17,701 nt of DNA from Nephromyces sp. MM_2019 (GCA_015657535.1 JADHZB010002046.1:1-17701), one strand, 5' to 3'. Shown: positions 9,384 through 16,853, numbered from the stretch's first letter. The notes: generated from the sequence alone by a model not told the origin. Numbers and translations: made by a program.

Positions 9384-10042
9384 GGGGGGGGNGGGCGGGG
9401 GGGTAGATCCTGAGGATACCATGTATGCGTGTGTGTTGGGGTAGTTGTTAAGAATAGCATGTGTGTGTGTGTGGGGTAAGTCTTGAGAATACGATGTGTG
9501 TGTGGGGTAGTTGTTAAGAGTAGCTTGTCTGTGTGTGGGGGGTATGTCTTGAGAAAATTATTTGTGTGTGGGGTAGTTGTGAAGAATAGCATAACTGTGT
9601 GTGGAGGGTATGTCTTTAGAATACCATGTGTGTGTGGGGCAGGTGCTGAGTATAGCTTAAGTATGTGTGCATGACAGGCGCGGGTAGCATCTCTATGTGC
9701 GTGTGATGGATGAGAATAGCATCTCTATTTGTGTCATAGGTGAACCTAGCATGTGTGTGTGTGAAAGCTGGAGTGTCACCAGTTTACTACATATTGTGTG
9801 TGGAATTTTACTGTGTTAAGCACTTGAGTGTGCAGCAAAGTTTCTATAGAAAGTTCTATCGTGTTTGTGTGTGTGGAGAAGATTAGCCCTCATCCCTTCT
9901 CTTGCTGTGTGTACAAACAGGAGTCTTTGAGAATCTGTGTGTGAAGAAGCAGTTGCTGTCGATAGCCCCCTCTTTGGCTGAGCAGCTCTTGTTGGTTGAT
10001 GAGGTTATAAAGGCTGGAAAATCCATGGGAGGAGGAAGGTAG
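4570..10042 (+). CDS. CCT6: T-complex protein 1 subunit zeta (CCT6), cytosolic chaperonin TRiC/CCT
   Basis: Group II chaperonin subunit, one of eight paralogues in the double-ring TRiC/CCT complex, which folds actin, tubulin and other cytosolic proteins using ATP. Exons: 4570-4744, 5124-5353, 5624-5851, 6322-6426, 6662-6772, 7158-7262, 8034-8357, 9141-9348, 9921-10042. They sum to 1608 nt, or 535 aa plus TAG, near the 531 aa of human CCT6A. Landmarks are [10 protein letters not shown] (nucleotide-binding loop; Asn where many subunits have Lys), ITKDG at the exon 1/2 junction, GDGTTS at 88-93, LIRGMVFDHG across exons 3/4, NQKGID and RRNMER around exons 6/7, KDAVRDG with the ATPase Asp at about 392, LPGGGA at 411-416, TGEPM, and CVKKQLL plus LLLVDEV near the end. 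Equatorial, intermediate and apical domains are all present. Introns 1 and 8 are phase 1 and the others phase 0. The least certain boundary is the exon 5 donor (GTCAGC), chosen because [14 protein letters not shown] keeps frame and family length. Introns 2 and 8 start GTGTGT. No lesion is seen. Confidence 0.95.
5871..6078. repeat. 104-bp tandem duplication in CCT6 intron 3
   Basis: The segment starting TCTATGCTTCCTCTTTGATG at 5871 recurs at 5975, and the two copies look essentially identical. Both contain TATCCATGGATGTGTGAGATG and end in a TG run. The identity suggests a recent duplication. It makes up nearly half of the 470-nt intron. Confidence 0.92.
6538..6549. repeat. Dispersed palindrome GTGTATGTACAC (copy 2)
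   Basis: This copy lies mid-intron in CCT6 intron 4 (6427-6661). The palindrome extends by one base pair on each side (GG...CC). The preceding TATGTTGGGGT recurs about 60 bases downstream without the palindrome. Confidence 0.8.
6967..6978. repeat. Dispersed palindrome GTGTACGTACAC (copy 3)
   Basis: This copy lies in CCT6 intron 5 (6773-7157), directly after a T-rich acceptor-like stretch TTTTTTTTAGCTTTCAG. The 12-bp core is fully self-complementary, including its CG centre. Confidence 0.8.
7290..7500. repeat. GT/GGG microsatellite at the 5' end of CCT6 intron 6
   Basis: The motifs GTGTGTGGGTT and GTGTGTGGGAT alternate irregularly for about 200 bp. The array starts about 27 bases after the donor at 7263. 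The plus-strand translation is a long run of Cys, Val, Gly and Trp, which makes spurious open frames. Confidence 0.9.
7805..8022. repeat. CA-rich tract in the 3' half of CCT6 intron 6, with a 23-bp tandem repeat
   Basis: The unit ATGGAAGCACACACACAAGCT begins at 7873, 7896 and 7919 (period 23), with a related ATGGAAGC at 7848. CA-rich sequence continues almost to the acceptor at 8033. It is complementary in kind to the TG-rich tract at the start of the same intron. Confidence 0.88.
8401..8690. repeat. 71-bp minisatellite, four copies, in CCT6 intron 7
   Basis: GGTAAGTAAGATGCAGGTGG recurs with exact 71-bp spacing; its GTAAGTAAG starts at 8421, 8492, 8563 and 8634. The copies are nearly identical, and weaker relatives trail to about 8850. 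Each unit holds a GTAAGTA that matches a 5' splice-site consensus and an adjacent TGCAG/G acceptor-like sequence. The true donor (ATG/GTAAGTGTG, at 8358) lies just upstream, so the unit may derive from the intron's own start. Confidence 0.95.
9349..9403. repeat. (GT)16 followed by poly-G with one ambiguous base
   Basis: The GT run starts exactly at the intron 8 donor of CCT6. It passes into a G homopolymer interrupted by an N at 9392 and a single C. The N marks an assembly or sequencing uncertainty in the homopolymer. Confidence 0.97.
9400..9665. repeat. 66-bp degenerate minisatellite, about four copies, in CCT6 intron 8
   Basis: GGGTAGTTGTTAAGAATAGC-like segments start at about 9441, 9507, 9573 and 9639, a constant 66-bp period. 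They alternate with GGTATGTCTTGAGAATAC-like segments. Copies are more diverged than those of the intron 7 array. Several units carry GGTAAGT or GGTATGT, which resemble donor sites. Confidence 0.85.
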
Positions 10043-10055
10043 AGGTTTGAAAGCA

Positions 10056-10313
10056 TTACAAGGCTCTAGGAAGTCTCTCTCCTTTACGTGTGTGTGATAC
10101 TCTATATGTGTCCCTGCGCGTGTATCTGTGTCGCTCATTTTCAATTTCTTTTTGGCGGATGAGTCTCGGATATTTTGCTGCCTTTGATTGAAACTCCCAG
10201 TAGTGTGCGCACTGCGGATAAGCGAGAGAGTACACACACAAGTACAGACGCTTATCAAGTACTTCTTGCTCCAAAACGGCAATCTTCCCTTCTGGCTGCC
10301 GGAATGGGTGTGT
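10056..10313 (-). CDS. Possible minus-strand coding segment antisense to the CCT6 3' flank; unidentified
   Basis: One minus frame is open from 10553 to 10056. Its upstream half is mostly repeat translation, but the part from about 10313 down looks like real protein. It gives QPEGKIAVLEQEVLDKR, and after about 12 TG-derived residues it gives CAHYWEFQSKAAKYPRL followed by IRQKEIENERHRYTRR. A GTACTT after EQE and an acceptor CTTATCCGCAG before CAHYW are both phase 0 and would remove the repeat-derived part. The result is a charged helical peptide that stops at TAA (10058-10056), 14 bases past the CCT6 stop. It would overlap the CCT6 3'UTR tail-to-tail. I do not recognise a family, and a chance frame is possible. 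Confidence 0.25.
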   Translation of the reverse strand, partial: THPFRQPEGKIAVLEQEVLDKRLYLCVYSLAYPQCAHYWEFQSKAAKYPRLIRQKEIENERHRYTRRDTYRVSHTRKGERLPRAL

Positions 10314-10358
10314 GTTGCATTGAAACTGCAACATAAGGTCGCACTTCTCAATGGATGT

Positions 10359-10445
10359 ATACACACACAAGTGAATGCAGCAAGGTGGAGACTCGTATAC
10401 ACACACAAGTGAATGCAGCAAGGTGGAGACTCGTATACACACACA
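10359..10445. repeat. 38-bp tandem repeat downstream of CCT6
   Basis: The unit containing ACACACACAAGTGAATGCAG and AAGGTGGAGACTCGTAT occurs twice with a 38-bp period (GTGAATGCAG at 10371 and 10409). A third partial copy diverges after ACACACACAAG. The two full copies look identical. Confidence 0.93.
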
Positions 10446-10761
10446 AGCGTTTGCAGCTTCGCACACAAGCGAACCTAGAATCATACGTAAGCATTCATAT
10501 CGCTGCACACACTCATTGCCCTCCAGCATTCTTGCACACGTCTTATCGTGCACACCTACAGGATTTGACTCAGTCGAGGTTGCTTCGTATGTGCTCTCCT
10601 ATTCAATACTTTAGAGAGTCACTCTTTGCTTATACATCAAGTTGAGATTGAATGTGTGTGTGTGAGAGGTAGCTGAGCTGATACACAGAGACTCCATAGC
10701 ATCGTGTTTGTTTGAAGTATACTAAAGCTTTTGAAGGTGTTTGTGGAGTTGTTGGAAAGAA

Positions 10762-10773
10762 GTGTAAGTACAC
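10762..10773. repeat. Dispersed palindrome GTGTAAGTACAC (copy 4)
   Basis: This copy lies about 720 bp past the CCT6 stop. The symmetry extends one base further each side (A...T), and a CTGCTGCTTATATG follows. It is 5-base arms plus a two-base AG centre. Confidence 0.8.
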
Positions 10774-10994
10774 TGCTGCTTATATGAAAGTTTTTGTACC
10801 TCGAGTGTTCTTATCAAAGTAATACTAACTGCTCTCAGCCATTTCAACATGTGTGTTGCTTAAATGGAGCCAACACACACACAAAAACGCACCGTAAAGA
10901 TTGACTTATGCTAAAGAAGCTTAAAGCAGTTGGCTAGCTTGTTACTGGAATGAAGGAGAGCTTTTGTGTTGTTATACCTAGAGAATGTGTGTGC

Positions 10995-11134
10995 ATTGGA
11001 GTGTGTGGGCTTGAGTGTTTGTGTTGGAGTGTGTGGGCTTGAGTGTGTGTGTTGGAGTGTGTGGGCTTGAGTGTGTGTGTTGGAGTGTGTGGGCTTGAGT
11101 GTGTGTGTTGGAGTGTGTGGGCTTGAGTGTTTTG
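10995..11134. repeat. 28-bp minisatellite, five copies, with a degenerate tail to about 11340
   Basis: TTGGAGTGTGTGGGCTTGAG recurs with exact 28-bp spacing; its GGA is at 10998, 11026, 11054, 11082 and 11110. Beyond 11134 the motif decays into AGCTTGAATGTGTG-like units. The minus-strand translation is a HTQAHTLQHTHSSPHT repeat, which I regard as non-coding. Confidence 0.93.
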
Positions 11135-12754
11135 TGCGTTCGATTGTGTGAACTTCAATGTGTGTGTTAGATTGGGTGAGCTTCAATTTGTGAGTTAGAC
11201 TATGTGAGCCTGAGTGTGTGCAGTAGTATGTAAGCTTGAAGGTGTGTGCGTAATATTACAGTATGCAAACTTCAACGTGTGTGTCTTCTTACAGTAAGCT
11301 TGAATGTGCAACAGTAAATCAGCTTGAATGTGTGTGTGCGCAAGTAGAAGATAATGTCCGCTGTATTGTGTAGGCTTCAGTTTTTGCATGCTACAGTGTG
11401 CAAAGCTTATCAATGAAGCTTCACGAGATACAGTGTGCAGCGAGCTCTATGTGATTAGCTTAACCTTAAGCTTTAACCTATAAACTGAGCTCATGTAGTC
11501 CCCACCGTATTCATCAATTCAGTAGCTTCCAATCTTCATAAAACACACAGGCTTGCTGGTATGTCTTCGAGAAACACTGAAGATACTCTATTCATTCTAC
11601 GCTATTGCAAACACACACCATATGGAAGCACACACACACGCAGTTCCCCTTAGCATATACACAGTTACACCTAGCACACACGTACCCAATCACACTGTTA
11701 CACCTGACACACGCGCCCACTCACACAACCAAACCTACCAGACACACAGATATTTACATGTAGCACATATACACGCACACGCATACTCAGAGTTATACCT
11801 AGCACATACACACACGCACACATAGTTTTATGCAACACACAGCTCTGACTCTGAGATACTTCACAAGCAATGGATCACAATGAGTTGAATGATACAGAAT
11901 TTCACCCAATAAATGGCTAGAGGTGTGTGCCTTGAAGAGTTTTTATACCAAATTGCACACACACATGCCCTTGTGGGCAATACGAAGATTCTACGCAGGA
12001 TCAGGAAGAACTAGATAGATGAGTGGGTCTAAAGCGTAGGATCTTCAGCGCCCTAACACCATCATCCACAGAATACGATACAACCTAGTGAGTAAGTCTG
12101 GGTGTGTGCAGCTGGCCTGTGTGCATAGCTGAGAATCTAAAGGAAGGAGTCTTTAGAACTCTTTAGAGGGAATAGCTTGGTTCTTTCTGTGCTGGTCATT
12201 AATAATTGTGTGTGTGGGAGGTCAGTGAAATTTATGCCAAGATTATTGGGCATACAAGAAGCCGTGCCATGATTGCATGTGGAGGCATGCGTGGTGCTGT
12301 GGTTGTGTGTGGATTTGTATGTAGAGCTCTGTGTGGAGCTGTGTGTGTGGAGCTGTGTGTGTGAAGCTGTGTGTGTGGAGCTGCATGTTCGTAGCCGTGT
12401 TCTCAGATGTGCGTTTGCAGCTTTGCTCGCAACCATAATGTGCGCATTCAACTCCCTGTGTGTATGCATTCAGCCGCCTTCATTTATCCCTTCCACTGAC
12501 CTTATTTCCTCAATTTTTGCTCTGTATGTGTGAATCTTCAGTATATCTACATGTTCAGCAAGTGCCATGTGTGTGTCCCTGCTTTTCAGCAGTAACAGCA
12601 TTACGTGCGAGTTGCATCACACACACACACACATGAAGGGTTCTTCACTCTATTCAAGCTGCTGTAAGCCTTTTTATACGATTTTTTCTCCCTCTTCTTC
12701 ATAGATACTGCAATTTTCCTACATTCAAATAGCAAATATCTCCTCTAAGCATTT
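11135..12754. other. Spacer between convergent CCT6 and SmD2; no gene supported
   Basis: The content is degenerate TG repeats to 11410, CA-rich DNA at 11590-11840 containing CATATGGAAGCACACAC at 11620, and a mixed unique stretch at 11840-12290. A 14-bp tandem repeat follows, then pyrimidine-rich DNA into the SmD2 3' flank. Short frames such as VGNTKILRRIRKN (11973-12014, then TAG) are protein-like but have no clear acceptor. Both genes end toward this spacer, so it should hold their polyadenylation sites, which I cannot place. Confidence 0.5.
12331..12384. repeat. 14-bp tandem repeat, four copies
   Basis: GGAGCTGTGTGTGT-like units start at 12335, 12349, 12363 (GAAGCT variant) and 12377. The array lies in the SmD2 3' flank. 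Confidence 0.85.
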
Positions 12755-13789
12755 CTACTTGGGATTCCTCAGTATCACCACCACAGCATCTCCTCTTAAA
12801 AAGAGCTTAGAGATATATCTATCCTTGTTGACTGTGTGTGCCTTCTTCTTTCCTCCAGTCTTTGATAGCTCTGTCCACATCTCCCGGACATCAGTGAGCA
12901 GCATGTTGCAATGGCGATCGAAAGCCTTTACCTGAGTGTGTGCGTGTAGGGGAGGGGTTAAGGGGGGAAGTAGGCACACACACACACAAAATTGGGGGAA
13001 TACACACATGCAAAATGGGGGGAGTGTACACCAGCAAAGTAGTGAGCACACAGAAGCAAAATGGCAAACACGCAATCGAACTGGTAAGCACACACAAGGA
13101 ATAAACCTGAGCACACACACAAACCTGCACAGAGACGCACAAACCTGTGCAAACACACATACAACTACAGCCACAAGGAAGCACACACACCTACAGCTAT
13201 GCATACCTACACACACCTATACACATATTTACGCACACACCTACACCAACTTACACATACAAACCTGCACACACAAAACGCACGCAAGCCTACACACACA
13301 CACACTAGCAAACCGCTCACTCGTGCCAGTATCTTCCTGTTGTTACGGCAGCTGATTAAAACCTGAGCATTATCCTTCACACACTCGCTCAGCACTGATA
13401 AAGGCCCTGCCGAGGGGTTGTCTTTCTCCGCTGCACTGTTATCTTCAAGCTCTGCACAAATATCAGAGGGGTGTACGTACACTCAATCATCAGCATCTTA
13501 TTGCCGGGAGAAATTAGAAAATTTTGTGTGAGAAGCTGTGCGAATGAGTGTAATAGACAAACACAATTGCAAGGTTAAGTGAGGCTGCCAAGAGGGGGGT
13601 AGGAGAGAGTGAAGCTTGAACTATATGGTTGTGCGTGAGGGGGGAAGCAGTTTTGGCCATTGGAAGTGGGGGGAAGCGGTCGTTGTGTTTGTGCGGGGTG
13701 GGATGATTCATGGGTGAGTGTGGGGGTATGGTGATTGGATGAACCCACAGATTATTCCATCACTTACTTGAATCCTGTATGGTAGCCAT
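12755..13789 (-). CDS. SNRPD2: Small nuclear ribonucleoprotein Sm D2 (spliceosomal core)
   Basis: Sm-fold protein of the heptameric ring on U1, U2, U4 and U5 snRNAs. In transcript order the exons are 13789-13768, 13451-13321 and 12931-12755, totalling 330 nt, or 109 aa plus TAG. The first exon encodes only MATIQDS plus one base and has a perfect GTAAGT donor. Its phase joins exactly to acceptor TTTGTGCAG, making the Lys of SKLEDN. Sm1 spans [25 protein letters not shown] across intron 2 (donor GTGAGC, acceptor CACTCAG). [14 protein letters not shown] is the typical long D2 insertion. Sm2 is [20 protein letters not shown] (89-108), with the RNA-contacting RGD. GPLSVL before Sm1 is also characteristic of D2. 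The protein ends right after RNPK, a few residues shorter than human D2 (118 aa), and its N-terminal tail is shorter. Intron 2 is TG-rich in the sense strand and intron 1 is C/CA-rich. The gene is convergent to CCT6. Confidence 0.95.
13471..13482. repeat. Dispersed palindrome GTGTACGTACAC (copy 5)
   Basis: This copy lies in SmD2 intron 1 (13452-13767), 19 bases upstream of exon 2, where a branch point or acceptor element would lie. The 12 bp are fully self-complementary. Confidence 0.8.
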
Positions 13790-13996
13790 GACTGCTTATA
13801 GCATCTAAATTTTATAGAAGTATTCTTCAAAGCACGACTTCCTCTTAAATCTGTAGAGATGAAGAGGAGCAGATGTACCTACACTCATAAATCTTCAAGT
13901 GTGAAATCTAAAAAAAAGTAGGAATGTGTGCAAAATTGACTGATCTTCTTCAAGAACAAGGAAGCACATAGTTTCACATTTTGCGGTCTAACAGCC

Positions 13997-14016
13997 AGCG
14001 GTGTATATACACCGCT
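13997..14016. promoter_or_regulatory. Perfect 20-bp palindrome AGCGGTGTATATACACCGCT (copy 6 of the motif)
   Basis: This is the longest symmetric copy of the GTGTANNTACAC motif, self-complementary over all 20 bases. It lies about 210 bp upstream of the SmD2 ATG, in the presumed promoter. Such symmetry fits a site for a dimeric DNA-binding protein, but that role is inferred from shape and position only. Confidence 0.5.
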
Positions 14017-14120
14017 AAAAAATAGTTTTTCATGAAGAGAGACAAAGCAAATGAAAAATAGCGTATAGTATGAATGAAAGAGCTATTCAAACAATAAAAG
14101 ATATCTGACACATGTAGGCG

Positions 14121-14275
14121 ATGCTGCCACTTTCTTCTCTTTTCTTCTGCTTCTGCTTCTTTCCCTCTCTTCTCTTCTCCCCTCCTCTCTCCCCCCTCGT
14201 CTCCCCTCCCTTCTCCCCCGTCTTCTCCCCTCCCTTCCCCCTCCTCTCCCCCCTCTTCTCCCCCTCCAAACATAG
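14121..14275. repeat. Polypyrimidine tract (plus strand)
   Basis: About 150 bp are almost purely C and T (CTTCTCCCCTCC-type units). The minus-strand frames translate to Arg/Gly/Glu repeats and are not credible genes. The tract faces a purine tract at 14380-14660 on the same strand. Confidence 0.92.
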
Positions 14276-14374
14276 AATATCACAGAATGCCTGCTGCCCT
14301 AATGGAAGGCGCAGAAAATATGCTTTCATATTCTTCCTTAAACATACCGCAGAAACGTTAGATTTGATCCAAAG

Positions 14375-14671
14375 ATGAAAAGTCAGCCACGAAAAAACGG
14401 AAAAGAAGATGAAGAGGCAGTAGAGGGAGAAAAAGAAGAAGAAGATGAAGAAGGAGATGATGCAGGGTTAGTGAAAAAAGCAAAAAAAAAGGAGAAAAAA
14501 AGAAAAGAAAAAAGGAAGCAGAAGAAGGAGAAGGAGAGTAGGCCAAGAGGAGTAAATTATGATGAAGGAGAAAAAGAAGAAACAAAACCCCAAAAAAGAA
14601 GTAATTCGTATGAAAAAGCGACAAATCAGGGAGAAGACGAGAGAGGCGAGAAACGGCAGATTTTCGTTTGA
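14375..14671 (+). CDS. Lysine/glutamate-rich ORF, possible first exon of an unidentified gene
   Basis: 98 codons from ATG to TGA, starting MKSQPRKNGKEDEEAVEGEK. It is almost entirely Lys, Glu, Arg and Asp, with a KKAKKKEKKRKEKRKQKKEK core and the end EKRQIFV. The tract is purine-rich on the plus strand, so the frame may simply reflect composition. If real, it would be a disordered, highly charged, probably nuclear or nucleolar segment. A possible phase-0 donor (TTC/GTTTGA, exon end 14665) would join it to small exon candidates at 14891-14908, 15426-15444 and 15745-15791. It is divergent from SmD2. I cannot name a family. Confidence 0.3.
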   Translation: MKSQPRKNGKEDEEAVEGEKEEEDEEGDDAGLVKKAKKKEKKRKEKRKQKKEKESRPRGVNYDEGEKEETKPQKRSNSYEKATNQGEDERGEKRQIFV

Positions 14672-14890
14672 TTTTACTTGAGATAGAGAGGTCCCCTCAG
14701 CTTGCAGTTTAATCGCTTATATTGAGGAAAGCAGACAAAAAAGAATATTCTAGCGATATGTGTGTATGTGTGTGTGTTTGTGTGTGTGTATACTGTGATG
14801 TGTGTGTGTGTATACTGTGATGTGTGTTTGTGTGTACTGCGCTGCGTTCGTGTGTGTACGTTAACTTTTAGTCCTATGTTATACCTGCAG

Positions 14891-15325
14891 AGTGATGTAT
14901 CTAGACTGGTATGCCAGGTGTGCTGTGTGTGTATATCCTCCGATAATGAATGCCACACACATTTATACTAATGCTTTATGTGTGTGGACATGTTTGCTAA
15001 TGCGTGTAGCTTCGGTGGAGGTTACACTGACTTATGTGACGTGTAACGTTTGGCATGCACACACAGCGCAAGGAAGCTAATACACACACGCACTTGACAC
15101 GCACAAGCTCATAAAGAAACCCTGCAAAAAATCACACACAAAACTACCCTCATAAACACGCACACAAAACACGTAAACGCACACCTCGAACTTACACGCA
15201 CCAATGCACGCGCACACACAACGTACACGCACACACGCCGAGCACACATAAACAACAGGCATGCACACCCACGAACGCGACGTACCTGCGCACACCACAC
15301 GCAACACATACATACACACTTACCC

Positions 15326-15377
<52 letters not shown>

Positions 15378-15791
15378 TCATCAGGCAGACCACATATGGC
15401 CTTTGTGTGTGAAATGCATTTGCAGCTGTTCAGGCGTATATTCGGTAAGAAAAGGCTTTCAAGTAGTCTCGGTATCTTCATGTCTAACTTCTTCACTTTT
15501 GCTCTTTTTTGCTTTCTTCATCATCTTCGTCTCCATCATCTTCATCTTCATTATCTACCTCTTAATCTCTCTCTTCATCTCCCTTCTCTTCATCGTTTTC
15601 TACATCTTCATATTTTTCTTCATCTTCGTCATCTTTTTCCTCGTCTTCATCGTTTTCTTCATCTTCATGATCTCCCTCCTCATCTTTTTTTGGGCTAATT
15701 TTCGTGGTTTTTTCTTTTATCTGCTTCTTCATCTGAATCCCCAGAAATCATCCAAAAAGCAGTATTTCTTTATTTTGTAGACATTGATAGT
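14891..15791 (+). CDS. Chain of three small exon candidates of an unidentified gene
   Basis: 14891-14908 lies between CTGCAG and GTATGC and encodes SDVSRL. 15426-15444 lies between ATTTGCAG and GTAAGA and encodes LFRRIF plus one base. 15745-15791 lies after a 260-nt pyrimidine tract ending CCCCAG and before GTAAGTC. It completes the split codon as Glu and encodes IIQKAVFLYFVDIDS. All phases agree, giving a plausible amphipathic helix in a region otherwise made of repeats. An alternative start is the ATG at 15396, which reads MAFVCEMHLQ into the second exon. I do not recognise the protein and cannot find its 3' exons; a pyrimidine-tract acceptor plus consensus donor is the strongest evidence. 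Confidence 0.3.
15055..15372. repeat. CA-rich tract ending in (AC)23
   Basis: Degenerate CACACGCAC-type sequence leads into a pure AC run at 15327-15372. With the TG-rich stretch at 14757-14860 it forms a pair of complementary tracts about 200 bp apart. Minus-strand frames here read as Cys/Val repeats and are not genes. Confidence 0.95.
15475..15744. repeat. Long CTT/CAT-type pyrimidine tract, likely intronic
   Basis: About 260 bp of CTTCATCTTC-type sequence end in GAATCCCCAG. On the plus strand it would make an exceptionally long polypyrimidine tract for the acceptor at 15744. On the minus strand it reads as a 56-codon acidic ORF (15732-15562, from ATG, rich in DEDEE), whose Asp/Glu content follows directly from the trinucleotide composition. 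Confidence 0.85.
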
Positions 15792-16590
15792 GTAAGTCAA
15801 ATTGCTAGTGTTGGATGATGCGTAAACTTGCTAACTTTTATGTACATGATAGAGCGTGTGCGTGGAGTCGTTTTATGTGAGAAATGCTTGTGTGTGTGTG
15901 AGGTTTATTGAGATGTGAGGATTGTGTGTATTTGAGAGTGATTGGTGTGTGAGAATGGCGCGTGTGTGTGTGTGAGGGTTATTGGTAGGTAAGGAGTAGT
16001 TTTGTGGGTGAATATGAAAGAGATCATTTTGTGAGGATTGCTTATGTGTGTGTGTATGAGGGGAATCGTTATTTGACATATTTGCATGTGTGTGTGCGAC
16101 AGGGACTTATGTGTAATCGGCATAATTGTCTCTGTGTGCATGTGCAAGTAATGCACTTTTCTGTGTGCGTTGTTTATGTGTGTCTGCTGAAAGTGTATGC
16201 ACGTAACTTGTATGTGAAGTACTCATGTGTGTTACCATGTTGTGTACCTCACTTATGTCTGTAAGCAGGCTATGTGTGTAAATGATTTGTGTGCGCCTGA
16301 CCTGTGTGTATGCCCAATTTTTGTGTGTGCCTGAACTGCGTGTGCGCCTTATCTGTGTTTGTGCATTACCTACATCCCTCATTTGTGTGTGTGCCAGATT
16401 TTGGTGTGTGCCTTAGATGCGTTTGTGGCTGTATTGTGTGTGCAGCTTTCCTGTCACTTAGTACTACATGAATCTTCCAGCTTTCTCGGGGGGTCTGGCT
16501 TAATTAGAGCAGTCTTTTTGAGTTTCACAATTCACACACTACTTACCTGCTGTGTGCGTGCATGTCTTGCTCAGCCTCATTTTGATGATA
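15792..16590. other. TG-rich DNA upstream of the DDX47-like exon
   Basis: Irregular TG-rich sequence runs to about 16440. It is followed by about 100 bp of unique DNA that is open on the plus strand (LSCHLVLHESSSFLGG and onward) after a GTGTGTGCAG acceptor-like site at 16445. That piece would be in phase 0 with the candidate exon ending at 15791, but no donor is clear. TTGCTCAG at 16572 could be an acceptor just upstream of the helicase start codon. Confidence 0.4.
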
Positions 16591-16809
16591 ATGGAAGGCT
16601 CTAATAAGGAGGAGGAAGATGCTACCGAGTCGCAAGGAGGAAACAATGTTCAAGCCTCCTCTGTAAATATACACACACAAGGTAATGCAGCAGCACCCTC
16701 TAGCTTTGAAGATTTGGGTGTGTGTGAGGAGCTTTGTGAGGTGTGTTTGTCGTTAGGATGGAAGATGCCCACAGAGATACAAGCCAATGCCATCCCAGCT
16801 GCTTTGAAG
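16591..16809 (+). CDS. DDX47: DDX47/Rrp3-type DEAD-box RNA helicase, first coding exon only
   Basis: 73 codons from ATG, with an acidic Ser/Asn-rich tail (MEGSNKEEEDATESQGG) and then FEDLGVCEELCEVCLSLGW, KMPTEIQANAIPAALK. This is the Q-motif region of DEAD-box helicases: the upstream aromatic is Phe39 and the Gly-Trp...Pro-Thr...Ile-Gln core is residues 56-64. It closely resembles the DDX47/Rrp3 subgroup, which is nucleolar and needed for 18S rRNA processing. The exon ends at AAG/GTCTCT (16810), phase 0, just where the family continues with GRD and the Walker A motif. No Walker A or DEAD motif occurs in the remaining 890 bp, so exon 2 lies beyond the window. An in-frame ATG at 16585 is an alternative start. 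Other DEAD-box subfamilies are less likely but not excluded. Confidence 0.85.
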
Positions 16810-16853
16810 GTCTCTTGCTTGCGAAGAGTTTGCTGCTTGTGTGTGTTTACCAG

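Larger units (their letters stand above)
13790..14374. other. SmD2 5' flank and presumed promoter region
   Basis: The first 200 bp upstream of the SmD2 ATG are AT-rich unique sequence. They hold a near-match of the dispersed palindrome (ATGTACCTACAC, 13873-13884) and the 20-bp perfect palindrome at 13997-14016. A pyrimidine tract follows at 14121-14275. No TATA box or initiator can be called with confidence. Confidence 0.4.

Noticed and set aside
9890..10468. 192-codon minus-strand frame overlapping CCT6 exon 9
   Set aside because: Its downstream half is antisense to a conserved CCT6 exon and its upstream half translates the 38-bp repeat. A different frame in the region is more protein-like.
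10995..11134. Possible CRISPR-like array because of regular 28-bp spacing
   Set aside because: The repeats are head-to-tail with no unique spacers, in a eukaryotic intron-containing locus.
10911..11186. Repetitive minus-strand protein of HTQAHTLQHTHSS units
   Set aside because: It is a direct translation of the 28-bp TG-rich minisatellite, with no start context or conserved motif.
11973..12014. Short plus-strand C-terminus VGNTKILRRIRKN ending in TAG
   Set aside because: It looks ribosomal-protein-like, but there is no acceptor beside it and no upstream exon, and I could not match it to a family.
15562..15732. 56-codon acidic ORF on the minus strand
   Set aside because: Asp/Glu content follows from the CTT/CAT-type trinucleotide tract, the frame is short, and the tract is better explained as the pyrimidine tract before the acceptor at 15744.
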